Positions 25,788 through 34,844 of a stretch of 64,000 nt of DNA are shown in pieces (the first letter of the stretch is position 1; the number at the start of each line of letters is the position of its first letter). The notes under the pieces were generated by a model. It did not search any database. It was not told the DNA's origin and worked only from the letters and a program-made list of their open reading frames with translations. Source of the DNA: Flavihumibacter fluminis (lineage in GTDB: Bacteria > Bacteroidota > Bacteroidia > Chitinophagales > Chitinophagaceae). The stretch lies in the NCBI RefSeq assembly GCF_021491375.1, contig NZ_JAKEVY010000004.1, forward strand, positions 1-64,000. The letters are read 5' to 3'. Both the position numbers and the translations under genes were made by a program.

Positions 25788-26240
25788 TTAACCACCGAGC
25801 GCTACCTTGAAATTGACGGTGGAGGGGGGAAGGCATTCTTTATCGTTGCAGACCATGAATTCAACTTTGCCTGCGAGGGTAGGTTTGGCCTTTCCTTTCA
25901 CTTTGACAACCTGAATAAAATCTACTTTTTTCTCGTAATAACGAACTTCAGAGCTGAATGCTTCTTCGTACACTTTTTTGAGTTTGCCTTGCTCTTTTAC
26001 CTGGCCATCGAAGCTGATCAGGGGGTTTTTGGTAAAATCAAAAGTGGTTGAAACCGGACCATCGCCTCCATCCTGTGCGTACATATGAAAATTACCGCCG
26101 ATATCAGCAGTCATGCGTACCTCATAGGTATTTTCAGCAATTTTTTTGGATTGAAAGGTCCAGCGAACCTGTTTTTCGCTTTGGGCAAAAGCACCTGTAG
26201 CAAGTACCAGTACCAGAAAAGAGAGTAACATTTTTTTCAT
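25788..26240 (-). CDS. Secreted DsbD N-terminal (alpha) domain protein
   Basis: A 150-residue periplasmic protein: signal peptide 1-19 (ending AFAQ), then a single DsbD-alpha immunoglobulin-like domain. It ends with VCNDKECLPP, whose two cysteines match the redox pair of the E. coli alpha domain. It is 15 nt upstream of dsbD and in the same operon. It may be the exchanged-out redox domain that receives electrons from the membrane part of DsbD, since the downstream protein's own alpha-like domain lacks the cysteines. A 7/8 match to the -7 box lies 4 nt before its ATG. Confidence 0.9.
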   Translation of the reverse strand: MKKMLLSFLVLVLATGAFAQSEKQVRWTFQSKKIAENTYEVRMTADIGGNFHMYAQDGGDGPVSTTFDFTKNPLISFDGQVKEQGKLKKVYEEAFSSEVRYYEKKVDFIQVVKVKGKAKPTLAGKVEFMVCNDKECLPPSTVNFKVALGG

Positions 26241-26244
26241 GGCT

Positions 26245-26252
26245 CAAAATTC
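26245..26252 (-). promoter_or_regulatory. -7-like box of the dsbD operon, leaderless spacing
   Basis: GAATTTTG on the minus strand (7 of 8 to TAnnTTTG) is followed by AGCC and the ATG at 26240. Confidence 0.4.
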
Positions 26253-26308
26253 AGCGAAAAAAATCAAATGTTATGTTAACCAAGTCACACAAGGTCCCAG
26301 ATTAACAG

Positions 26309-26974
26309 TTATCTGACACCTAACAGGGAGGCAAAAACAGTGCGGCCATCCAGGTTACCGAGGGCTTCTGAAGTAGCTCTTTCGGGGTGGGGCATCATTC
26401 CGAATACATTTCCGGCGGCATTCCGGATACCGGCAATATTTCTAAGTGCCCCATTTGGGTTGGCTTTGGTGTCAATGGAACCACCGGCATCACAGTAGCG
26501 ATAGATCACCTGGTTATTGGCTTCCAGTTGATCCAGGGTAGCTTCATCTGCGAAAAAGCGTCCTTCACCATGGGCGATAGGAATTTTCAGGGCCTGGTTG
26601 GAATCGCCTCCTTTCAGGTACACATTTTTGCAGATAAACTGCTGGTTGGCATTTCTTAATAATACACCGGGAAGAAGGTGAGCTTCACATAAAATCTGGA
26701 AACCGTTACAAACGCCCAGCACTTTTCCTCCTTTATTGGCAAATTCAATCACGCTTTGCATCATCGGGCTAAAGCGGGCTACTGCACCACAGCGCAGGTA
26801 ATCGCCATAAGAAAATCCTCCGGGTAAAACAATGCAGTCGTTGGTGTTGAAGGCGGACAGGTCCTTGTCTTTATGCCAGAGCATGATGACTTCCTGCCCC
26901 AGGTCATTTTGCAGGGCTTCCTGCATATCGCGGTCACAGTTGGATCCGGGGAAAACGACTACACCAAACTTCAT
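26309..26974 (-). CDS. purQ: Phosphoribosylformylglycinamidine synthase subunit PurQ
   Basis: PurQ is the glutaminase subunit that feeds ammonia to PurL in purine synthesis. From ATG 26974 ([16 protein letters not shown]) it has 221 residues, the normal size for the small-subunit form. The class I glutamine amidotransferase triad is visible: nucleophile Cys 89 in GVCNGFQ and the His-x-Glu pair in MMPHPERA near the C-terminus. A longer frame to 26995 is not used, since a full promoter lies there. PurL and PurS are not in the window. Confidence 0.95.
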   Translation of the reverse strand: MKFGVVVFPGSNCDRDMQEALQNDLGQEVIMLWHKDKDLSAFNTNDCIVLPGGFSYGDYLRCGAVARFSPMMQSVIEFANKGGKVLGVCNGFQILCEAHLLPGVLLRNANQQFICKNVYLKGGDSNQALKIPIAHGEGRFFADEATLDQLEANNQVIYRYCDAGGSIDTKANPNGALRNIAGIRNAAGNVFGMMPHPERATSEALGNLDGRTVFASLLGVR

Positions 26975-26984
26975 GTAGGAGAAT

Positions 26985-27974
26985 TTAAGGCGCAAAAGTA
27001 ATGAAATTGATGGCCATCACAAAGGCAAAGAGCAGCCAATGTAAAATCAGCGGAAACAATTTCTTATCGGGGTAAAAATAGGCTGCCGCATGAAAACAGG
27101 CGATGGGAATGACACTCAGCATCCAGTGCTGGTAGTTATCACCCGGATTTACGAGGATGACGATGAGTCCGACCAGCAGTATCAACAACAGCAAACTCCA
27201 GTTCTTCCGCACCTGGATCAGCATTTTATTCAGGTTATCCTGTACAAAAAAGGCGCCTACCAGGAATGGTATGACCAGCAATAAAATTCCTCCTGTAGTC
27301 CAGAGCGATTCCGGCAATTTCGGCAGGTGGAACTGGATGGAAGGGATCAGTTCTTCAGGGTGCCAGTTATCGGTCAGGTACATGATCACCAGCAGAAAAT
27401 AAAAGGGTGCCATATAACCGATCAGGGCTACCACGAATTCTCCTATCCGGAGGGGTCGGGTAATAAAAATGCCCAGGATTACCATTACCACAAATCCAAT
27501 GGAGGGGGTATATAATAAAGGCAGGATACCTGCCAGCAGGGTAGTATTAAAAATGGCTCCCATGGCCCGCGGATTATTGTACCAGCGCACCATACCATAC
27601 CAGATCCAGATCAGGGCAAAGTTCACCAGCAAGGTACTGGAGAACTGGTTCCATTCCGACAGCAGGCTGCTGACCAACAAGAACGCCATCCCAAAAAGGT
27701 AATTGGGCTTGGGCAGGAGTTTGATGGTATTGGCGATCCGGTTCAGGAGGCTGGCCTGCAGGTAGAGCAGCAAAAAAGCAAGCAGGGGATAAAAAAACCC
27801 TTGCTCACCGAAGAAAGGAGCAAGGGTATTGAGTAATAATTTATAGAGATAATTATCATCCTCCTGCTTCAACGGAGCAGTGGCATGCAGAAATACCGGG
27901 AATTTTAGTACAAAGGCATAAATCAGCAGGATGAGGGCATTGCCTGGATTTTTCTGCCTGAAAACTCCTATCAC
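26985..27974 (-). CDS. DUF6427-like multi-pass membrane protein
   Basis: A 329-residue inner-membrane protein with about nine to ten hydrophobic helices and few charged loops, starting [18 protein letters not shown] assign it to the DUF6427 family by its start and pattern, with moderate certainty; function unknown. It lies 12 nt after the exported protein gene upstream and ends 10 nt before purQ. Because purQ has its own promoter in its 3' end, the two need not be co-regulated. Confidence 0.72.
   Translation of the reverse strand: MIGVFRQKNPGNALILLIYAFVLKFPVFLHATAPLKQEDDNYLYKLLLNTLAPFFGEQGFFYPLLAFLLLYLQASLLNRIANTIKLLPKPNYLFGMAFLLVSSLLSEWNQFSSTLLVNFALIWIWYGMVRWYNNPRAMGAIFNTTLLAGILPLLYTPSIGFVVMVILGIFITRPLRIGEFVVALIGYMAPFYFLLVIMYLTDNWHPEELIPSIQFHLPKLPESLWTTGGILLLVIPFLVGAFFVQDNLNKMLIQVRKNWSLLLLILLVGLIVILVNPGDNYQHWMLSVIPIACFHAAAYFYPDKKLFPLILHWLLFAFVMAINFITFAP
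26993..27023 (-). promoter_or_regulatory. Full-consensus promoter of purQ inside the upstream gene
   Basis: On the minus strand TTTG (27023-27020), 19 bp, TACTTTTG (27000-26993): an exact match to the Bacteroidota housekeeping promoter TTTG-N19-TAnnTTTG. It overlaps the last codons of the upstream membrane-protein gene and leaves an 18-nt gap to the purQ ATG. Confidence 0.8.
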
Positions 27975-27986
27975 GTTGGCTGGGTT

Positions 27987-29522
27987 TTAAAAATCGACCC
28001 TGGCGAAGCACAGGTAATTCCTGTACAGGCAGGGTATGATGATCTGCCTGCCACTAACCTGCTTCGCGAATCTAGGCATGAAATCGTATCCCTTATCCAG
28101 GTTTTTCAAAGTTGGATAGCGGGTAATCTTACCCGTTGGATCCAGGCTTTGGTCGGTCAATACAAAAGTTCTTCTTTCGAAAGTATTAAAAAGAAAGTGA
28201 ACTTCCCCGCCTGTATTCATGATTCCATAAGAAATCAGGTTATCGCTTTCATCGTCGAACTGATTTTTGGTAATCACATTGCTCCATTCCCTGGTACCAT
28301 CCTGGCTGAAGGAAATCACCAGAACGTTTTCAGCAAAATAGCGGTTCATAGGGTTGTTGTTCCAGCCATACCGGTTCCAGGGCATGCCAAAAGGAGAATA
28401 AATCGGCGACCAATAACCGTAATTCATGGGACCGAACCAGGGATTGCCCCAGCCCATATAATCCCACCGGTTGAAACCATTATTGCGAGAAGTGGTATAA
28501 AGAGACTCACTCACGATAGCAAAACCACCATCCTTCCGGGTAAAGATATTTTTGATGAAGAAATCATTGAAGGCTGATTTTTTGTTGGCATCGGTACCTT
28601 TGGCCATCACCCGCAGATCATCAGTAAATACAATAGCCGTATCCATCACTTTGGCATTATTGCCTTTATCCCAGTTCACCAGGTAGAGTCCTTCTATATT
28701 TCCTCTTTTCTGCCGGGAGAAAAAGGAAGCCAGAATCACCCGGTTGTTACTGTTATCGATTTTCATGAGCAGGTTGTCGAGAATCTGTTTACCGATTTCG
28801 ACATTTCGGATACTAAAACCCAGGGAATCCGGGTGTTTGATTAACATATTCACCCCGGATATGAAGTCAGAGTTACCTGCTCTTGAGAAGCGGGCTACCA
28901 CCAGTTCTCCGGAATTGCTCAGGTGAAAGTCTGAGAAATAATCACCTTTTTCATCCATGTCAACCTGGCTGAAATTGCGGGTGATCAGGGCCAGATTCTC
29001 ATCATAAAGGAAAGAAGTGATGAAGAATTTACGCGGATTACTACTGTTAACCTTAAACAACATGATCTTTTGTTTGTCGTCACTGTTGATGACGGTATAG
29101 ATCTTATTGCTGGATGTATAACCGATTTCGGTGGTATCCAGGGTTACCGGGTTGCCCAGGGGTTTACCATTGGCACCGATGGCGATATAATCACAATACA
29201 CCACCCGCTTGCGCTGGTACTGGTAAAAGAAAAGGATTTTTTCAGGATAGGTGATATAATCCACATTGATCACACGGTCGGGCATAAAGTCCATAAGCAC
29301 CCTGTCCTGCGACTTCATTTCATCATCATAGATGGAAATCGCATGTTCTGTCCGGTTATTTTTATAGATCAGGATGTTGCCGTCTATTTTTCCCAGGATC
29401 TCAAAAGAGGTACGGCGCGAGTCTTCCTTTTCAGGCTCCGTATATACTATCCGGGGAGCCTGGGCGTTTACATTAATAAGGGCCAATAAAAAAATGCCAA
29501 ACAATACGAGTTTGATTTTCAT
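27987..29522 (-). CDS. Exported protein of unknown function
   Basis: A 511-residue protein from ATG 29522 (MKIKLVLFGIFLLALINVNAQ is a clear signal peptide; the longer frame to 29573 adds an unlikely extension). The body is rich in beta-strand patterns and Asp/Asn, like periplasmic propeller-type proteins. A striking aromatic patch (WDYMGWGNPWFGPMNYGYW, about residues 353-371) sits in the second half. I recognise no catalytic motif. The downstream neighbour is the multi-pass membrane gene, 12 nt away, so they are probably one operon. Confidence 0.75.
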   Translation of the reverse strand: MKIKLVLFGIFLLALINVNAQAPRIVYTEPEKEDSRRTSFEILGKIDGNILIYKNNRTEHAISIYDDEMKSQDRVLMDFMPDRVINVDYITYPEKILFFYQYQRKRVVYCDYIAIGANGKPLGNPVTLDTTEIGYTSSNKIYTVINSDDKQKIMLFKVNSSNPRKFFITSFLYDENLALITRNFSQVDMDEKGDYFSDFHLSNSGELVVARFSRAGNSDFISGVNMLIKHPDSLGFSIRNVEIGKQILDNLLMKIDNSNNRVILASFFSRQKRGNIEGLYLVNWDKGNNAKVMDTAIVFTDDLRVMAKGTDANKKSAFNDFFIKNIFTRKDGGFAIVSESLYTTSRNNGFNRWDYMGWGNPWFGPMNYGYWSPIYSPFGMPWNRYGWNNNPMNRYFAENVLVISFSQDGTREWSNVITKNQFDDESDNLISYGIMNTGGEVHFLFNTFERRTFVLTDQSLDPTGKITRYPTLKNLDKGYDFMPRFAKQVSGRQIIIPCLYRNYLCFARVDF

Positions 29523-29636
29523 TTCGTACGCTTTAGTTAAAGGTAATATCCATTGCAGATATTTATAGGACAATTTTACGCACCAGTCGGTTGTTTATGT
29601 TCACAACATATGCATAAGGTATGATTATTTTAACTA

Positions 29637-29644
29637 TACCTTTG
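29637..29644 (+). promoter_or_regulatory. -7 promoter box of kup
   Basis: TACCTTTG matches TAnnTTTG; no clear -33 box. The start codon lies 74 nt further, so the mRNA has a leader of about 70 nt. Confidence 0.5.
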
Positions 29645-29718
29645 CAAGACGACCATCCATATAGCTGGTCTATTCTGAATACCAGTCGGCAGTTGAATGC
29701 CGGCGCAATAGTCTAACA

Positions 29719-31701
29719 GTGGGAAAAAATTTAGACAAAGTCTCATTAGGAGGCCTCTTAATTGCTTTAGGAATTATTTACGGTGATATTGGAACTTCTC
29801 CTCTCTATGTATTTAACGCGATTATATCCGGCAGGACTGTCACGGAGGATTTGATTGTTGGAGCTTTGTCCTGTATTATCTGGACCCTCACCCTGGTAAC
29901 CACGGTTAAGTATGTATGGTTGGTATTGCGGGCAGATAACCGGGGGGAAGGCGGAACCTTTGCCCTGTATGCATTGGTACGGCGAAGAAAAAAATGGCTG
30001 GTAGTACCGGCCATGATTGGGGGGGCTTCCCTGATGGCAGATGGTATCATCACCCCTCCCATGACCATTACTTCTTCCATTGAAGGATTAAGAGAGTTGC
30101 CGGTATTTCATGAATTGCAGACTTCCACCATTGTATATATTGTATTGGCGATTATATCGCTGTTCTTTTTTATGCAGCAGTTTGGGACTGCTTCCATTGG
30201 AAAGATGTTCGGTCCCATTATGATGGTCTGGTTTACCATGCTGGGTATTTTGGGGGTATTGCATATTACAGATGATCTATCCATTTTAAAGGCGATCAAT
30301 CCTTATTACGCGGTCAACTTTTTGGCTACCTATCCCAAGGCGATCTGGTTGCTGGGTGCGGTATTCCTTTGTACAACGGGTGCGGAAGCGCTGTATAGTG
30401 ACCTGGGACATTGCGGTCGGGATAATATACGTTTCTCCTGGATTTATGTAAAAACCTGCCTGTTGCTGAATTATTTCGGACAGGGCGCGTTTTTGCTGGC
30501 CAATCGTACCGGCATTGAAGTTACCCCTGCGGCAAAAGCAGAGCTGGGTATTAATGCTTTTTACGACCTGATGCCACAATGGTTTATTATACCGGGGGTG
30601 ATTATCGCCACCACTGCTGCCATTATCGCCAGCCAGGCAATGATCTCCGGTGCCTACACCCTGATCAGTGAAGCCATGCGCCTCAATTTGTGGCCCAGGC
30701 TGAAGATTCGATATCCTTCTGAGGAAAAAGGCCAGTTGTTTATACCGGGTATCAACACCATGATGTTTATAGGTTGCGTGGGCATTGTATTATACTTTAA
30801 GGAATCTTCCCGTATGGAAGCTGCCTATGGTTTGGCGATTATAGTTACCCTGATTACTACCACGATCCTGTTTTCAAATTATATGGTGGCACGCAGGATT
30901 AATTCGGGACTGATCTACCTGTTTCTGATTACCTTCCTGGTGATTGAAATAACCTTCCTGGTAGCCTTGCTGGAAAAGTTTACCCATGGGGGTTATATCA
31001 CCCTGATTATTGGGCTGGGTATGTTCATCATCATGTATGTATCCTACCGGAGTCGCAAGATCAAAAACCGCTATGTGGAATTTGTTCGGCTGGAGCATTA
31101 TGTGCCCATGATCCAGGAACTCAGTAATGACAAAACAGTTCCGAAACATGCTACCCACCTGGTGTATATGACCAGTGCGAACAACCCCAAAGAGATTGAA
31201 CACAAGATCATTTATTCCATCCTGAACAAGAAACCCAAGCGGGCAGACATCTACTGGTTTGTGCATGTGGATACGCTGGATGATCCTTATACCTGTGAGT
31301 ATGTGGTAGACCATATCATTCCCAATGATATTATCCGGGTGGAATTCAGGCTGGGCTTCCGGATGGAACCAAAAATCAACCTGTTGTTCCGCAAAGTGGT
31401 GGAAGAGTTGGTGAACAATAAGGAAGTGAATATTTACAGCCGGTACGAAAGCCTGGAGCGAAACAATGTGGTGGGTGATTTCCAGTTTATCGTAATGGAA
31501 AAATACTTGAGCCAGGATAATGAACTGCCATTCTTTGAGCGCATCATCATGAAGATTTATTTCTGGCTGAAAGAAATCAGTCTCTCTGAAGAAAGAGGTT
31601 TTGGTCTCGACCCCTCCAATGTCGTGGTGGAGAAATTCCCGCTTATTGTTGCACCCGTAACCACGATACGGTTGAAGCGGGTGTATCATGAGGAGGAATA
31701 A
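29719..31701 (+). CDS. kup: KUP-family potassium transporter
   Basis: KUP proteins import potassium, probably with protons. The 660-residue protein begins with GTG at 29719 and has the family start (GGLLIALGIIYGDIGTSPLYV), twelve predicted membrane helices to about residue 450, and a C-terminal cytoplasmic domain. Conserved segments include WTLTLVTTVKYV, RADNRGEGGTFALYALV and GTSPLY with its Asp/Gly pair. I looked for a c-di-AMP riboswitch in the leader and did not find one. The gene is followed directly by a purine-rich repeat. Confidence 0.95.
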   Translation: MGKNLDKVSLGGLLIALGIIYGDIGTSPLYVFNAIISGRTVTEDLIVGALSCIIWTLTLVTTVKYVWLVLRADNRGEGGTFALYALVRRRKKWLVVPAMIGGASLMADGIITPPMTITSSIEGLRELPVFHELQTSTIVYIVLAIISLFFFMQQFGTASIGKMFGPIMMVWFTMLGILGVLHITDDLSILKAINPYYAVNFLATYPKAIWLLGAVFLCTTGAEALYSDLGHCGRDNIRFSWIYVKTCLLLNYFGQGAFLLANRTGIEVTPAAKAELGINAFYDLMPQWFIIPGVIIATTAAIIASQAMISGAYTLISEAMRLNLWPRLKIRYPSEEKGQLFIPGINTMMFIGCVGIVLYFKESSRMEAAYGLAIIVTLITTTILFSNYMVARRINSGLIYLFLITFLVIEITFLVALLEKFTHGGYITLIIGLGMFIIMYVSYRSRKIKNRYVEFVRLEHYVPMIQELSNDKTVPKHATHLVYMTSANNPKEIEHKIIYSILNKKPKRADIYWFVHVDTLDDPYTCEYVVDHIIPNDIIRVEFRLGFRMEPKINLLFRKVVEELVNNKEVNIYSRYESLERNNVVGDFQFIVMEKYLSQDNELPFFERIIMKIYFWLKEISLSEERGFGLDPSNVVVEKFPLIVAPVTTIRLKRVYHEEE

Positions 31702-31895
31702 GGAAGAGGAGACAAAGGAGAAGGGAGACGGGAGGAATGGAAGAGGAAACAAAGGAGAAGGGAGACGGGAGACGGGAAGCAGGAGACAAAGGAGGCATGG
31801 AAGAGGATACAAAGGAGACAGGATACAGAGGAAACAAAGGAGACAGGATACAGAGGAGACGGGAGAATGGGAATACCGAGGAATGGGAAAAGTGC
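31702..31895. repeat. Purine-rich imperfect tandem repeat after kup
   Basis: Nearly all bases on the plus strand are A or G over about 190 bp. Two unit types recur: ACAAAGGAGAAGGGAGACGG (twice) and ACAAAGGAGACAGGATACAG (twice), with many GGAGACGGGAG variants. Open frames through it are low-complexity and not credible genes. Confidence 0.8.
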
Positions 31896-31925
31896 ACTAA
31901 TTGGGGGTAAACCCGACGGGTAGAA

Positions 31926-31988
31926 ATTCACCATTCACTTTATTCACCTCATTGACCTTATTCACCTCATTCACTCGATTCACCTCCT
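31926..31988. repeat. ATTCACCTC direct repeats upstream of a hydrolase gene
   Basis: About seven imperfect copies of ATTCACC / ATTCACTT / ATTGACC spaced 11-12 bp apart. They precede the hydrolase start at 32012 and, like the GGTGAAA repeat at 7563-7674, are built on the TTCACC core. Confidence 0.65.
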
Positions 31989-32011
31989 TCCAATGTATTA
32001 TCTTCCATACC

Positions 32012-32794
32012 ATGATCCTCCTCTACATCTTCCTTGCCATATTGCTCCTGAGCGTGCTGGGATATTTCCTGCAGGAAAAACTGATTTTCAAACCGGAGAA
32101 ACTGGCGGCTGATTTTGAGTTTAAATATGATAGTCCATTTCGGGAATTGTTCTTTCATCCGGAGCCGGGGGTCAGTATCAATGGACTGCATTTTTACCGC
32201 GACAAACCGGAAGGATTAATCCTCTACCTGCATGGCAATAGTCGCAGTATTAAGGGCTGGGCCAAATATGCCCGGGATTTTTACCGGTACAACTATGACG
32301 TAGTGCTTATTGATTACCGGGGCTTTGGAAAAAGTACCGGCAAAAGAAGCGAGAAACAGTTGCTTTCAGATATCCAGTTTGTTTACGCTGAACTTACCCA
32401 CCAGTACCCTGAACATCATATCATTGTTTATGGCAGAAGTATAGGTAGTGGATTTGCTGCCAAGCTGGCTTCGGATAATCGTCCCCGTTACCTGATCCTG
32501 GACGCGCCTTATTATAGTTTCAAAAAAGTAGTGGAACGATTTCTGCCCATCCTGCCGGTGTCTGTGGTATTGCGTTATCACCTCCGAACAGACAAATGGA
32601 TCCGGCATGTGAATTGTCATACCTATATCCTGCATGGCACGCGCGACTGGTTGATTCCCATCCGGCACAGTGAAAAATTGCAGGCAATCAATCGTTCCAA
32701 AATCACCTTAATACGGATCGAAGGTGGAGGGCATAATAACCTGCCCTCCTATCCGGAGTACCATAATTTTCTGAGAGATATTCTGAAGTATTGA
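32012..32794 (+). CDS. Membrane-anchored alpha/beta hydrolase (BEM46-like)
   Basis: A 260-residue protein. The ATG at 32012 starts a single N-terminal transmembrane anchor (about 2-20); the frame open to 31901 is translated repeat and is rejected. The alpha/beta-hydrolase triad is clear: Ser 144 in GRSIGSG, Asp 212 in HGTRDWLIP and His 241 in GGGHNN, with oxyanion motif LYLHGNSRS. This BEM46/ABHD13-like group is found widely as membrane-bound serine hydrolases of unknown substrate. A paralogue with the same layout lies at 39388-40203. Confidence 0.87.
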   Translation: MILLYIFLAILLLSVLGYFLQEKLIFKPEKLAADFEFKYDSPFRELFFHPEPGVSINGLHFYRDKPEGLILYLHGNSRSIKGWAKYARDFYRYNYDVVLIDYRGFGKSTGKRSEKQLLSDIQFVYAELTHQYPEHHIIVYGRSIGSGFAAKLASDNRPRYLILDAPYYSFKKVVERFLPILPVSVVLRYHLRTDKWIRHVNCHTYILHGTRDWLIPIRHSEKLQAINRSKITLIRIEGGGHNNLPSYPEYHNFLRDILKY

Positions 32795-32804
32795 TCCAAC
32801 CGGA

Positions 32805-33416
32805 TTATTCATTTGTTGTCAACTGCTGCTCTACCTCTTTCAGCTCATCAATGATCGATTGAAGGCGCCCTTTCTCTTTACGTATACTTCTCTTACCCAG
32901 GTAAAAATAGGCGAAGAGAATCCAGGCTGCTGTAACCACCACCGCTATCGATGCCTGGAGCATTTTCATAAAAGAGAGTACTTCAATATAATAGATGCCA
33001 ATAGCCAATGTAAGCAGGATGGCAAAGACTGGTGCCTGGAATTGAATCATGCGCATCCGCATGGCATAATACTCCTCCCATTGCCGTAGATGAGCCGAAG
33101 GAGCAGCCGCATCATCAATGGCATTGATTTTTGAGTAGGTATAGAACATGATTCCCATCTGCATAAGGGATAACAATACAATCAGTCCCATTGAAAAATA
33201 GGTGTACCAGTATTTGAAACCGAAATTTCCATAGAAGATCATCCAGGTGATAAAGGCCGCAGTAAAAATCTGGCCGATGGCACCAATCAGTTGGGTATTC
33301 TTCAACCACTTGCGGTTACGCTGGGAGGTACTGCTGAGTTCAGCAGGTGTAGAAATCTGCCTGGCTGTACCTGGCTCCTCCTGCCAGATTTTTTTCAGTG
33401 CATCAAAGTCTTGCAT
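32805..33416 (-). CDS. Membrane protein partnered with an ECF sigma factor, putative anti-sigma factor
   Basis: A 203-residue protein with a short cytosolic N-terminus (MQDFDALKKIWQEE), four predicted membrane helices (about 45-65, 70-92, 128-146, 150-170) and a charged C-terminal tail. Its start overlaps the end of the ECF sigma gene by 14 bp, so the two are translationally coupled. This position and the N-terminal FDALKKIWQ segment, common in Bacteroidota proteins next to ECF genes, suggest that it binds and holds the sigma factor. No zinc-binding anti-sigma motif is visible. Confidence 0.72.
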   Translation of the reverse strand: MQDFDALKKIWQEEPGTARQISTPAELSSTSQRNRKWLKNTQLIGAIGQIFTAAFITWMIFYGNFGFKYWYTYFSMGLIVLLSLMQMGIMFYTYSKINAIDDAAAPSAHLRQWEEYYAMRMRMIQFQAPVFAILLTLAIGIYYIEVLSFMKMLQASIAVVVTAAWILFAYFYLGKRSIRKEKGRLQSIIDELKEVEQQLTTNE

Positions 33417-33894
33417 ATTGATTATAGATTTCTGTCAATTGTTTTTTAATACGATGAATTTTCACGCGCAGGTTGTTCACACTGATATCAACTACTGCAG
33501 CAATTTCCTCATAGGACTGATCTTCCAGCACCATGGAAATAAGGAGACGATCGGCTTCCGGAAGTTTGCTGATGCAGGTGTACAATAACTGTACTTCCTG
33601 CTCCCGGTTTGATTTTTCCTCCTGTAACTGTGCAACCGGGTGTTCATCAATATCCACGGTTTTCAACTTACGCTTCCGCAAATAGGTGAGGCAGGTATTC
33701 ACCGCGATTCTGTAAATCCAGGTTTTCCAGGAAGCTTCCTGCCGAAACTTGTGCATATTGTTCCAGACCGATAGAAAGACTTCCTGCAACAGGTCCTCCG
33801 CCTGCGTACGGTCTCCGGTATAACCCATACAGAGTTTTAGTATACCGGGAGCGTACTGCTCGTAGAGATCCGTAAATTCTTTGTGTTGCTTCAC
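33403..33894 (-). CDS. ECF RNA polymerase sigma factor
   Basis: A 163-residue sigma factor with region 2 (YTGDRTQAEDLLQEVFLSVW and WIYRIAVNTCLTYLRKRK) and region 4 (LPEADRLLISMVLEDQSYEEIA, then the helix-turn-helix SVNNLRVKIHRIKKQL). It is the middle gene of a three-gene minus-strand operon: a secreted hydrolase 4 nt upstream and a membrane protein overlapping downstream. The gene order suggests that the membrane protein controls it. Confidence 0.93.
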   Translation of the reverse strand: MKQHKEFTDLYEQYAPGILKLCMGYTGDRTQAEDLLQEVFLSVWNNMHKFRQEASWKTWIYRIAVNTCLTYLRKRKLKTVDIDEHPVAQLQEEKSNREQEVQLLYTCISKLPEADRLLISMVLEDQSYEEIAAVVDISVNNLRVKIHRIKKQLTEIYNQYARL

Positions 33895-33898
33895 CTGC

Positions 33899-34750
33899 TT
33901 ATTTGTTTAAAAATGCAGTTAATTCAGTTATAAACCAATTCGGCTGATCGTACATGATGAAATGTTTACTATCAGCAACTTTAATTACCAGGTCAGGTGT
34001 TTGCTCATATTGCTGCTTCAGCCAACGTTCAGATTGCTCTTTTGTCTGATAAATACTACCCATCACCAATACAGGTTGAGGAATTTTCTTTAATGCTGCG
34101 CGAAGATCGGTGGTAGACATTTCCAGCAATGTGGTAGCAAGTGTTTTGCGGTCGCTGTTGTATTGCCAGATTGCGATCTGCCTTGCTCTTGCAGTATCCT
34201 GTACCTGCCAGCGCATAGCCATGGCTGTTTGATCAACAAACCCTTTATCGGGAAGGTTTTGAAAATTACGAATCACCAGTTCCGGATTGAATGCCGGATT
34301 TTTCTTCACTGAATCAACCGTGATTTGAGGTCTGCCTAATGCTGAAATAAATGGCACACCATCCACACAGACAATTTTTCCAAAGAGTCCCGGTGCTTCG
34401 CTTGCCACCCAGATGCTCATAAAAGCTCCGAGGCTATGCCCCACCAGAATTGGTTTATTTAGTTTTTTATCTTTTACATAGCGAATGATATCTCCTTTTA
34501 CTGTTTTCAGTACCGGTGTATCTATAGCCGGTTGGCCTGCATACCCGGCCAGGGTCAACACATGACACTCGTAGTTTGCGCTAAGGATTGCAACCGTTTC
34601 CTTCCAGACATCACCACTGCAGCTATAGCCGGGAATCAGCAGCAGGGCTGGCCCCTTTCCGCTTACTTCTGTTTTAAATGCATATTGAGCCTGGGATTTC
34701 AATACTATTCCCAGATAAAATACCATACAAAAAAGGATTCGAAGGTTCAT
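33899..34750 (-). CDS. Secreted alpha/beta hydrolase
   Basis: A 283-residue exported hydrolase with signal peptide 1-21 (ending KSQA). The nucleophile elbow is GHSLGAFMS (Ser about 105), with LLIPGYSCSG as the oxyanion-hole strand and a C-terminal His in SKHFIMYD; the acid is probably an Asp/Glu after VLVMGSIY. It belongs to the large esterase/lipase-like group with unknown substrate. It is the first gene of the ECF operon, which suggests the hydrolase may be expressed with the sigma factor. Confidence 0.85.
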   Translation of the reverse strand: MNLRILFCMVFYLGIVLKSQAQYAFKTEVSGKGPALLLIPGYSCSGDVWKETVAILSANYECHVLTLAGYAGQPAIDTPVLKTVKGDIIRYVKDKKLNKPILVGHSLGAFMSIWVASEAPGLFGKIVCVDGVPFISALGRPQITVDSVKKNPAFNPELVIRNFQNLPDKGFVDQTAMAMRWQVQDTARARQIAIWQYNSDRKTLATTLLEMSTTDLRAALKKIPQPVLVMGSIYQTKEQSERWLKQQYEQTPDLVIKVADSKHFIMYDQPNWFITELTAFLNK

Positions 34751-34844
34751 ATTTTCAGGTTTTATACTTCTATAGATGCAGGATCGAACGCTGCATTACA
34801 GAATTCCCGGAATTTTTTTCAGTCCCCTGCTGTACCTTTCTGTA

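Noticed and set aside
29600-29718. c-di-AMP riboswitch in the kup leader
   Set aside because: The conserved core of that riboswitch cannot be found in the roughly 75-nt leader.
30874-31812. A 312-codon open frame antisense to the 3' half of kup
   Set aside because: It lies fully opposite a clear KUP gene, has His/Phe-rich shadow composition and ends in the purine-repeat translation.
31702-31988. CRISPR array
   Set aside because: The repeats are short, degenerate and contiguous with no unique spacers, and no cas gene is near.
31901-32011. N-terminal extension of the hydrolase frame
   Set aside because: It is translated ATTCACC repeat (TLFTSF-type). The natural start with a membrane anchor is at 32012.
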